Shown here: positions 1 through 5,663 of the stretch, piece by piece | Layout of the letters: every line of letters begins with the position of its first letter | How positions within the stretch are numbered: the first letter of the stretch is position 1 | Assembly (NCBI GenBank): GCA_046160425.1 | Contig: JBJXGP010000421.1 | Coordinates: forward strand, 1 to 5,899 | DNA length: 5,899 nt | Reading direction: 5' to 3' | DNA from: JAQCEJ01 sp046160425 | Lineage (GTDB): Bacteria > Planctomycetota > Planctomycetia > Planctomycetales > Planctomycetaceae | The notes under the pieces: generated by a model | Seen by the model: only the letters and a program-made list of their open reading frames with translations | The model's database searches: none | What the model was told of the DNA's origin: nothing | Program-made: the position numbers and the translations under genes

Positions 1-1195
1 GTCCTTCAGCGGCTCGATCTCCGATTGGAGAATTCCACGTAGTTCGCCCCATCCCCGTGACCAGAATCAATGGCCACAATGTTGCGCCCAGAAACAGGAA
101 GCAGCTGATCGGGACCAGATATTTCAGGCAGGTCGTCATCACCTGATCGATTCGCAATCGCGGGAAGGTCCAGCGAACCCAGATTTGCACGAAGACCAGA
201 ATCGACGCTTTGGACATGAAGACCATCATGCCGAACAGATTGCTGATGTAGCTCCCCAACACAAAGCCCGCGGGAAGAATGCCGACTCCCGGATCCCAGC
301 TCTTCAAATCGACGAAGATCGCTTCATCGATCAATCCTATTCCGGTGCTCCATCCTCCCAGGAATAGCAGAGAGGCGACGCCGCTGACGAGAAACATGCT
401 GGCGTACTCCGCCATGAAAAAGTACGACCAGCGCATGCCGCTGTATTCGGTATGAAAGCCGCCCACCAGTTCGCTTTCGGCTTCGGCCAAATCGAAAGGT
501 GCCCGTTTGCAGCCGGCGGTCGCCACGGTGAAGTACACGAAAAACGCACAAAAGGTGAAAGGATCGTGTAGCACGAACCAGTTGATGAACCAGCCGGTTT
601 GCATCTGGCCGATCTCCGCGAGATTCAACGTCCCCGCGGCGACAACCGGAATCAACCCGCAGATGGCCAGCGGAATCTCATAACTCACCATCTGGGCCGC
701 CTCACGCATCCCGCCGAACAACGACCATTTCGAACCGCTCGAATAACCGGCGAGCACAATTCCCAGCACTTCCAGCGACAGGATGGCAAACAGCAGGAAC
801 AAACCGGTATCCAGATTGACGGCGACCCAGTCGGCGGCGAAGGGCAACACCATGAAACCGCCGAATGACGCGATACAGGCCAGATACGGGGCGAGCCGGA
901 AGAGAAAAGCATCGGCATCGCGCGGAACCAAATCTTCCTTCTGGATCAACTTGATGCCGTCCGCCAGGCTCTGTAACCATCCGAATCGACCGCCGCAACG
1001 CGTCGGACCCAATCGGTCCTGAATACGACCCGAGACTTTACGCTCCAGCCAGATAAAGACAAATGCGGCATGCGCAAAGACGAGCAACAGAAGGACGGCA
1101 TGAATCACCGCCGCCAGTCCGAAGGCCCATTCTGGTGAGAGATTCCAAGTCAAGAAATACTCGGCGAGCGATGTAGCTGCCAACGTTGTCATCAT
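1..1195 (-). CDS. nuoH: NADH-quinone oxidoreductase subunit H, 3' end cut by window
   Basis: Membrane-arm subunit of respiratory complex I that, with the NuoB/NuoD/NuoI side, forms the quinone entry site and connects redox chemistry to proton pumping. The frame is open from ATG at 1195 to the left edge (398 codons, no stop). Visible NuoH hallmarks in order: WLERKVSGRIQDRLGP after the first helix, ADGIKLIQKED, WSLFGGMREAAQMVSYEIP, the acidic quinone-site loop RAPFDLAEAESELVGG followed by HTEYSGMRW, and near the end IWVRWTFPRLRIDQVM. Several hydrophobic helices lie between these, as expected for this multi-span protein. The length already reaches the upper end of the family, so the stop should be just outside. 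Two consecutive ATG codons (1195 and 1192) begin it, behind only a weak ribosome site (GAAAGTG). An in-frame ATG at 1240 and an open frame back to 1447 make the exact start uncertain. It appears to head its own transcription unit, probably with other nuo genes beyond the edge. Confidence 0.96.
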   Translation of the reverse strand, partial: MMTTLAATSLAEYFLTWNLSPEWAFGLAAVIHAVLLLLVFAHAAFVFIWLERKVSGRIQDRLGPTRCGGRFGWLQSLADGIKLIQKEDLVPRDADAFLFRLAPYLACIASFGGFMVLPFAADWVAVNLDTGLFLLFAILSLEVLGIVLAGYSSGSKWSLFGGMREAAQMVSYEIPLAICGLIPVVAAGTLNLAEIGQMQTGWFINWFVLHDPFTFCAFFVYFTVATAGCKRAPFDLAEAESELVGGFHTEYSGMRWSYFFMAEYASMFLVSGVASLLFLGGWSTGIGLIDEAIFVDLKSWDPGVGILPAGFVLGSYISNLFGMMVFMSKASILVFVQIWVRWTFPRLRIDQVMTTCLKYLVPISCFLFLGATLWPLILVTGMGRTTWNSPIGDRAAEG

Positions 1196-1366
1196 CACAA
1201 CACTTTCACTTTCGTGATTCGATGCGATAAACCGATGCATGACATACAGGATTGCATGGGCTTCGCCGTCGGACGCTTGAATTTCTACCGCAAATTCAGT
1301 GCAGCCGGTACGGAATGCGATCCTTCGTTGGGCCTCGATGGAATCCCGACCCAATATGAAGCGTGA

Positions 1367-1395
1367 ACTATGCCAGATCGGTTTTCGGTATTCAA
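1367..1395 (-). promoter_or_regulatory. Candidate sigma70-type promoter for nuoH
   Basis: On the minus strand TTGAAT (1395-1390) and CATAGT (1372-1367) are separated by 17 bases, each matching four of six consensus positions. It would give a leader of about 165 bases before ATG 1195. It is the best hexamer pair I found upstream of nuoH, but the match is only moderate and planctomycete promoters are poorly characterised. Confidence 0.25.
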
Positions 1396-1421
1396 GGGAC
1401 TGGTTTACAATTTTCAGAGAG

Positions 1422-1454
1422 TTCCTAAACCTCAACTTTTCTTGTGGTTAGGAA
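1422..1454. repeat. Bulged inverted repeat upstream of nuoH
   Basis: TTCCTAAACC (1422-1431) pairs with GGTTAGGAA (1446-1454), nine base pairs with one unpaired A (1429), around a 14-base pyrimidine-rich spacer. No T-run follows on either strand, so it is not a standard terminator. Its place just upstream of the candidate nuoH promoter would fit a regulator site, which is inference only. Confidence 0.3.
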
Positions 1455-1582
1455 TTATGAGCGGCTGATTGGAGGCATTCGGGAACGCTTTGTCTCATTT
1501 TCGAGAAAACAGACAGCGGAAATCACGTCAATCACCCCGAATTGTGATCTCAAGCCGTTGGATCGAATGCAAGACCAGCACA

Positions 1583-1605
1583 GGACATGCTTCAATTGCA
1601 TGTCC
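1583..1605 (-). terminator. Perfect 8-bp stem-loop after the exb operon
   Basis: GGACATGC (1583-1590) and GCATGTCC (1598-1605) are perfect reverse complements around a 7-base loop. It lies 51 bases past the stop of the second exbD in the transcribed direction and 32 bases after another stem-loop. No T-tract follows, so it may be a U-less terminator, an RNA 3'-end stabiliser, or a protein-binding palindrome. Confidence 0.4.
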
Positions 1606-1637
1606 AAACCCAAATTTCCGTTCATCGGTTTCGACTT

Positions 1638-1665
1638 TCGAACGACAAGCTTGTTGTCAGTTCGA
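1638..1665 (-). terminator. 11-bp bulged stem-loop across the exbD2 stop codon
   Basis: TCGAACGACAA (1638-1648) pairs with TTGTC (1654-1658) and GTTCGA (1660-1665), leaving one bulged A at 1659 and a 5-base loop. The stem covers the last codons and the TGA (1659-1657) of the second exbD. The next bases on the minus strand are not T-rich, so intrinsic termination is not certain, but position and stability suggest an operon-end element. Confidence 0.4.
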
Positions 1666-2142
1666 CGGTTTCGCCGGCATAGATTTTGGCTTTTGTACTG
1701 AAGGTGTGCGAGTGGCGAAATGGATCGATTGAAACTTCGCTTGCACGCAGATGTCATATAGCCTGATCACATCCTCCATCCGCACCGCGGATGCGATGTC
1801 CAGAATGACCGGGATCTCCGGTGCGACCTTCGCGAGTTGGGATAAGGTTTCTTGCAGGTCGTCGAAATCTTCAAACTCGCGGCTTTCCAATTCCATCACG
1901 GGCTGTCCTGATTCCGTGACGCGAACCTTTACCCACACCTCGCCGAGCGGCTGCTCGACCTTTTCAACGGCAATCGATGTGGAAACGCCGCTCGACAGAA
2001 ATGTCGACATCAGATCTTCCCGCGTCATGCCCACCGAGGCGCAGATGAAAAAGATCAGCAATAGAAACACCACGTCGATCATCGACGTCATCGCCGGGCG
2101 TTCCTGATTCGCATTCTGGTGAACGTAGGAAGGAATCCGCAT
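1657..2142 (-). CDS. ExbD/TolR-family biopolymer transport protein (second copy)
   Basis: Predicted 161-residue inner-membrane protein of the proton-driven ExbB-ExbD motor family. It has a short cytoplasmic N-terminus opening MRIPS, then one membrane helix at about residues 22-38. The helix begins MIDVVFLLLIFF and keeps the protonatable Asp (D23) that is essential in this family. A periplasmic domain follows, with a strand-like segment around VPVMELE-type residues and the family-like close VILDIA...MEDVIRLYDICVQAKFQSIHFA. After that comes a basic, proline-rich tail (VQKPKSMPAKPSN) absent from the first copy. The usual MTPMID is MTSMID here. ATG at 2142 is preceded by AAAGG at good distance. 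It lies 68 bases after the first exbD and is the last gene of the operon. The TM asparagine-free helix and Asp make the family call secure; the cargo is unknown. Confidence 0.88.
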   Translation of the reverse strand: MRIPSYVHQNANQERPAMTSMIDVVFLLLIFFICASVGMTREDLMSTFLSSGVSTSIAVEKVEQPLGEVWVKVRVTESGQPVMELESREFEDFDDLQETLSQLAKVAPEIPVILDIASAVRMEDVIRLYDICVQAKFQSIHFATRTPSVQKPKSMPAKPSN

Positions 2143-2210
2143 CTCATGCCTTTATTTATTCATCCGTGTGAGAGCACGATGAAACACATTCAGTATTGCC
2201 CCATTGCCGG

Positions 2211-2630
2211 TTAATGAGTGAGCACCGCGAATTTGATATTTTTGATTCCTGCGCGGGCACAACTGCTCATCAGCGGTTCGACCGATTGAAACGTCGAACG
2301 CCGGTCCGCCCGGATTCGTACTTCCAGTCCGCCTGATTTTCCTTTTCCGCTGCGCTGCAATAACAATTGTTCGAGGTCGGCGAGCGAATGCGGCCGGTCC
2401 CCCACGGTATATTTCCCCTCGGGCGAGACCGTAATCACCAGCCGCTCGGGGGCGGTCTCTTTTTCATCATCGACCGCCTGGGCCTTGGGGAGTTCGATGG
2501 CGACGCTCGATTCGTTGCGGACGAGATGGCTGGCGGCCAGAAAAAAAATGATCAACTGAAACACGATGTCGATCATCGGCGTCAGATCAAAACGCAGCCC
2601 GCCTCGGGACGTAGATGACGGTATTCTCAG
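2211..2630 (-). CDS. ExbD/TolR-family biopolymer transport protein (first copy), apparent CTG start
   Basis: Predicted 139-residue ExbD/TolR-type protein: cytoplasmic N-terminus, one helix at about 20-36 beginning MIDIVFQLIIFF with the essential Asp (D21), and a periplasmic domain. That domain shows ERLVITVSPEGKYTV, a helix DLEQLLLQ, and the characteristic end VRIRADRRSTFQSVEPLM...AGIKNIKFAV. The first ATG in frame (2576) lies inside the conserved LTPMID motif, so starting there would remove the conserved lead-in GGLRFDLTP. Upstream to the in-frame TAG there is no ATG, GTG or TTG. CTG at 2630 would give MRIPSSTSRGG, matching the MRIPS opening of the second ExbD. It follows AAAGGGA with 6 bases between, and overlaps the exbB TGA as CTGA, a close variant of the common ATGA coupling. 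I therefore place the start at CTG, by inference. Confidence 0.88.
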   Translation of the reverse strand: MRIPSSTSRGGLRFDLTPMIDIVFQLIIFFLAASHLVRNESSVAIELPKAQAVDDEKETAPERLVITVSPEGKYTVGDRPHSLADLEQLLLQRSGKGKSGGLEVRIRADRRSTFQSVEPLMSSCARAGIKNIKFAVLTH

Positions 2631-3403
2631 GATTTGTCCCTTTCCAGTCCCGCTGCCGGATTTCTAGGCTTCGGTTCGACGTGCGCCGCAGGGGAGATTC
2701 CCGGCGATTCCCCCCCCGCATGTCGCGCACCCCTCCGTTCCAGAATCTGGCGACGGCGAGTATCCCCCAAAAGATGTTCGGCGGTGCGGGCTGCTCGCGC
2801 CAAGAGTTCATCGACGCGATTTCTGAAATAGGCGTATGCCGCCAGGGCAGGAATCGCCACGCTCAAACCTTCGAGAGTCGTCACCAAAGCCTTGTAGATC
2901 CCCGGCGCGAGTTCGGAAACCTGCGGATTCGCCTTCGCTTCGAATTCCATAAACGCCAGAATCATCCCCCATACGGTCCCGAGCAATCCCAGCATCGGCG
3001 CGATTGTGCCGATCACCGAGAGATACTCGATCTTCCTGAGCAATCGTGCGGCCTGTTCCTGACAGGCATCCTCCATCGCCTTCTCGACGGAAGCGAACCC
3101 CAGTGCGATTTCGTCGAGTCCGGCCGATACGATTTGCGCCAGCAACGACTCGCTCTCGCGACATTGTTCCTGAGCTTCGCCGTATCGTTTTTCCTCGAGA
3201 AGTTTCGCCAACGTCGCCGCCAGGTCGGTCGGAACCTGAGTTTTCATACGCAGCGTCATGAGTTGTTCGATGATTTGAGCGACCATGAACAGGCTCAACA
3301 GGACGATGATCAATCCGATCGTCCCGCTCGCTTCGGCGATGTCGCGCACATTCATCGACTGCGCCAGCAGAACGATTCCCGCAATACCGAGTGATTTCAG
3401 CAT
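2627..3403 (-). CDS. exbB: ExbB/TolQ/MotA-family proton channel protein
   Basis: Predicted 258-residue channel subunit that, as a pentamer around ExbD, uses proton flow to drive motion in partners in the periplasm. A weakly hydrophobic segment (MLKSLGIAGIVLLAQ) precedes TM1 at about 28-48. A charged cytoplasmic loop follows (about 50-125). TM2 (about 128-150) carries IGTIAPMLGLLGTVWGM with the conserved Thr (T143), and TM3 (about 166-192) carries APGIYKALVTTLEGL and SVAIPALAAY with the conserved T176. The position equal to E. coli ExbB Glu176 is Lys171 here, with a Glu at 178. A proline-rich cytoplasmic tail follows and includes two Gly codons within a G8 run. ATG 3403 is chosen because it begins the family-like N-terminus and lies 37 bases after the TPR gene; the longer frame back to 3622 overlaps that gene heavily. 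The stop overlaps the next start by 4 bases. Confidence 0.93.
   Translation of the reverse strand: MLKSLGIAGIVLLAQSMNVRDIAEASGTIGLIIVLLSLFMVAQIIEQLMTLRMKTQVPTDLAATLAKLLEEKRYGEAQEQCRESESLLAQIVSAGLDEIALGFASVEKAMEDACQEQAARLLRKIEYLSVIGTIAPMLGLLGTVWGMILAFMEFEAKANPQVSELAPGIYKALVTTLEGLSVAIPALAAYAYFRNRVDELLARAARTAEHLLGDTRRRQILERRGARHAGGESPGISPAAHVEPKPRNPAAGLERDKS
2637..2643 (-). promoter_or_regulatory. Ribosome binding site supporting the CTG start of the first exbD
   Basis: AAAGGGA on the minus strand (2643-2637) stands 6 bases before CTG 2630, within the last codons of exbB. No comparable site precedes ATG 2576. This spacing is the main translational evidence for the non-standard start. Confidence 0.55.
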
Positions 3404-3440
3404 ATTCCGCCCGCATCGAGTTGTTACAAGGTGAAAGGTC

Positions 3441-4523
3441 TTACTTCTGTCGCGATTGAAGCTTTGCCAATAAGTCACGCGCATCTTGTGCCAGGGGAGT
3501 ATCCGCATAGCGCTGCAAGAGGTCGCGATATAAGTTTTCGGCTTCGGCGATCTGGCCTGTGATTTCCAGTGATTCGGCAGCTTCCAGCATGGCGCGGGCC
3601 GACAGACGATGATCGGGTGCATTCGTCATCGGCAACCAGAGAAACGCCGCCGCCGCCCGATCGCGCGAGCCTTGCTGAAGATAGGCCTGCCCCAAGAGAT
3701 AATATCCCCCGTATCGTAGGTCTTCGGGAAGCTCATCCAGCCGGGTCTGCCAGCGCAAAGGCTCCTGATTTGTGATATCCCCCGATTGCAGTCGCAATCG
3801 CCACAATTGCATTCGAGCCAGATAGGCGACGCGGCGATCGAGATCGGTCGCCAGTTGATCGAGCACACGTTCGGCTTTCGCCGCATGTTCGGCATCATCC
3901 AACAGCACGCTGGCCCCCATCAATTTCGCCGCGGGTTGCGTCAGTTCCATCCACCGTTCGGCCTCGCTCGACCAGGCCGGGTTTCGATCGTACTGCGACC
4001 ACTTGAGTGGAATCAGATGAAAATGCGATGTTTCGGTGTCGCTCTGGAGCAAGATTAGAAAGCGCCCGCCCGCTTGTGCATAATTTCCCTGGCGAAGATT
4101 GCAGCGAATCATTTCGGCGATGATTTCGCGGCGCATCCAGACGCGTTTTTCGAGTTCGAGCGCGGCTTGATATGAGGCATTGGCATCATCCATCCGCCCT
4201 AGTTTGACGAATTCTTTCGCCGCCCGATGTTCGTCGGACTGGGATGTTTCCAACTCGAGAACTTCCGTCGTCGATAATTCCTTGGTCGTCCCTTTACCCG
4301 TTCGAATCGTGATCCGCTTCCCTGCCACATCGAGGATGGTTCCAGAAACGACCCCGCGGCCGCCGGAGCCTTCCAGCAGATAAAACACTCGATCTTCGGC
4401 GAATGCGTTGCCCACATGATAGAGCGCAAACGTCGCCAGCGATGCAAGAACGCAAGATCGCATCCGCGGATGAAGACTCCGCAATCCTTGCGGGGAGTCG
4501 GACTGATGGGTGACGTCGTTCAT
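3441..4523 (-). CDS. Exported tetratricopeptide-repeat protein with N-terminal beta domain
   Basis: Predicted 360-residue periplasmic or membrane-associated scaffold. A hydrophobic signal sequence covers about residues 22-42 with a likely cleavage after NAFA (A42). A small beta-rich domain follows at about 43-95 (VSGTILDVAGKRITIRTGKG then STTEVLELE). TPR-like helix pairs come next: about 96-175 with AAKEFVKLGRMDDANASYQAALELE and NLRQGNYAQAGGRFLILL, and about 255-356 with GGYYLLGQAYLQQGSRDRAAAAFLWL and GQIAEAENLYRDLLQRYADTPLAQDARDLLAKL, the last being a typical TPR of the CpoB/YbgF kind. It begins 5 bases after the VWA stop, with AGGAAG almost touching ATG 4523. M21 (4463) would give a shorter, more classical signal peptide, so the start is open. 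Its position between a TonB-like VWA protein and ExbB suggests an accessory role like that of CpoB with Tol-Pal; that role is inference. Confidence 0.85.
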   Translation of the reverse strand: MNDVTHQSDSPQGLRSLHPRMRSCVLASLATFALYHVGNAFAEDRVFYLLEGSGGRGVVSGTILDVAGKRITIRTGKGTTKELSTTEVLELETSQSDEHRAAKEFVKLGRMDDANASYQAALELEKRVWMRREIIAEMIRCNLRQGNYAQAGGRFLILLQSDTETSHFHLIPLKWSQYDRNPAWSSEAERWMELTQPAAKLMGASVLLDDAEHAAKAERVLDQLATDLDRRVAYLARMQLWRLRLQSGDITNQEPLRWQTRLDELPEDLRYGGYYLLGQAYLQQGSRDRAAAAFLWLPMTNAPDHRLSARAMLEAAESLEITGQIAEAENLYRDLLQRYADTPLAQDARDLLAKLQSRQK

Positions 4524-4528
4524 ACTTC

Positions 4529-5563
4529 CTATTTCTGAAATTCGCGGACATCTTCGTAGGCATACGATCCGCCGTTTTGTCGAGCCAGCTTTTTCATAAA
4601 GTTGTCGACGTTGATCGCCGGCCCGTCGCCGAATTCGATGCTGTGGATCGCCGCCTTGCCGGAATTCTGATTCTTCAATCTCGACAAATCCTTCTCGGTC
4701 AAGAACGGCTGCTGTGCATCGGTCAGGAAGAAGATCGCGTCCGGTTTGAATGACAGCGCCAATTCCATCGCCGGCAAATGTTGCGTTCCCCCATCGGGCT
4801 GGATGCTTTCGATGAATTGCCGGGCCAGCGTGCGGTTGACTTCCGTCGCTTTGACGGGACGGGATGCTTCATCGCGCAACGTCAGCGAACGATATTCGGT
4901 ATTGTAAAAGATAATCTGAAATTCCTGTTCGGCAGTCAATTGCGCCAGGCTCGCCATCAACTGAGCCTTCGCTGCCGACATCGCGCCGAATTCACGCATG
5001 CTGCTCGAAGAGTCGATCACGTAGACGAATCGTTTTCCGGTCCCCCCCGTGCCAAAAAATTTCACGACCGGTTTGTCGGTTGCTTCTCCGGATCCCGACG
5101 AAGCTCCGTTGTTCGTTCCCGACCGAATCAATTCTTTCGGTTCGCTCGCAGTCGATCTCGTCGGATTTCCGCCCGCGCTTCCCACGCCGATGCGCTGTGG
5201 CAGCGACGGTATCCCTGGCAATTCGACTGGAAGAGTATCCGGCAACGTCAGCGAATCGTTCGACGGCGTCGAATCGACAACCGTATTGGTCGACGCCGAA
5301 GTGGGCATCGCATCAGAATCGTCGTCGTCGGATTCACCCTGGCCGGATCCTTCAGTGACTTCGTACAGCCCCACGTTGCGGTAATCGGCTTCGGCGTCGC
5401 CGGGATTCCCGGTCTGCTGCGTGCGAAGCGACCACATGAGTATCACGACGACGATCAGATGGAAGCAGGTGGAACAAAACCAACTCGGAAGAATTCTCTT
5501 CCAAGATCCATGATTCACATCCACAACCGCAGTGGAGGACTCTAGCGCAGTCGACGAACTCAC
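4529..5563 (-). CDS. Membrane-anchored von Willebrand factor A protein with TonB-like anchor
   Basis: Predicted 344-residue protein: short N-terminus, basic WKR at 21-23, one membrane helix at about 24-46, then a low-complexity linker (about 50-165, with an acidic ESDDDDSD and Pro/Ser/Gly-rich parts) and a VWA domain at about 168-344. The basic residues before the helix predict N-inside, so the VWA domain would be extracytoplasmic. The MIDAS metal site looks complete: D184-S-S186-S-S188, T260 in DGGTQ, and D282 in FFLTDA. The helix contains S31-T-C-F-H35, the S-x3-H signature of TonB/TolA anchors. GTG 5563 is chosen: AGGAAGG stands 9 bases upstream, the protein then starts shortly before the helix, and overlap with the preceding gene is avoided. 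The frame stays open to ATG 5737, which would overlap that gene by 74 bases. No TonB C-terminal domain is present. Confidence 0.88.
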   Translation of the reverse strand: MSSSTALESSTAVVDVNHGSWKRILPSWFCSTCFHLIVVVILMWSLRTQQTGNPGDAEADYRNVGLYEVTEGSGQGESDDDDSDAMPTSASTNTVVDSTPSNDSLTLPDTLPVELPGIPSLPQRIGVGSAGGNPTRSTASEPKELIRSGTNNGASSGSGEATDKPVVKFFGTGGTGKRFVYVIDSSSSMREFGAMSAAKAQLMASLAQLTAEQEFQIIFYNTEYRSLTLRDEASRPVKATEVNRTLARQFIESIQPDGGTQHLPAMELALSFKPDAIFFLTDAQQPFLTEKDLSRLKNQNSGKAAIHSIEFGDGPAINVDNFMKKLARQNGGSYAYEDVREFQK

Positions 5564-5572
5564 AACCTCGAT

Positions 5573-5579
5573 CCTTCCT
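5573..5579 (-). promoter_or_regulatory. Ribosome binding site for the VWA gene
   Basis: AGGAAGG (5579-5573 on the minus strand) stands 9 bases before GTG 5563, with an additional GAGG nearer the start. It is the best Shine-Dalgarno match in front of any in-frame start of this gene and decides the start against ATG 5737. Confidence 0.55.
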
Positions 5580-5612
5580 CTATGACCCCCTAACACAATC
5601 GCATCTACTGGG

Positions 5613-5641
5613 AGTCTATGAGCCTTCCAATAGGTCGTCAA
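5613..5641 (-). promoter_or_regulatory. Candidate sigma70-type promoter of the VWA-exb operon
   Basis: TTGACG (5641-5636) and TAGACT (5618-5613) on the minus strand are exactly 17 bases apart, matching five and four of six consensus positions. Transcription would begin near 5606, giving a leader of about 43 bases before GTG 5563. It sits in the 100-base gap after the upstream gene, as expected for an operon promoter. Confidence 0.4.
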
Positions 5642-5663
5642 TTCCAGAATCGATGCCGAGCCG

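Larger units (their letters stand above)
1196..1656. other. Intergenic stretch between exbD2 and nuoH
   Basis: No convincing gene is seen on either strand in these 461 bases. The plus-strand frames give arginine- and cysteine-rich translations without a recognisable family. The stretch holds the end signals of the upstream operon (stem-loops at 1638-1665 and 1583-1605), a bulged dyad at 1422-1454 and a weak promoter candidate at 1367-1395 facing nuoH. The minus frame of nuoH stays open from 1447 to the chosen ATG, so part of it might be coding; this is treated separately. Confidence 0.6.

Noticed and set aside
1360..1375. Sigma54-like site before nuoH: TGGCATAGTTCACGCT on the minus strand has GG-N10-GC spacing.
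   Set aside because: The TT of the -12 element is AC, the site overlaps the sigma70 candidate, and no activator gene or upstream activator motif is visible. Chance is likely.
1444..1732. Small plus-strand frames in the intergenic stretch.
   Set aside because: They have no ribosome site of note, no family resemblance, and overlap the stem-loops and the end of the second exbD.
2615..3394. Long plus-strand frame (259 codons) opposite exbB.
   Set aside because: Its translation is Arg/Gln/His-rich with no recognisable domain. It mirrors a well-supported ExbB gene on the other strand.
2808..3416. Minus-strand frame of 202 codons overlapping exbB with a better-spaced GCGG-rich upstream region.
   Set aside because: It is exbB shifted by one frame and shows no membrane helices, while the exbB frame shows all three family helices and their motifs.
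5038..5062. T6 and G7 runs close together in the VWA gene (residues around FFGTGGTG), considered as a programmed frameshift site.
   Set aside because: The in-frame phase does not fit the X-XXY-YYZ slippery pattern, and the zero frame continues into an intact VWA domain.
4778..5545. Long plus-strand frame (255 codons) opposite the VWA gene.
   Set aside because: The composition is arginine-rich and typical of antisense shadows, and the minus strand holds a clear VWA domain with a complete MIDAS site.
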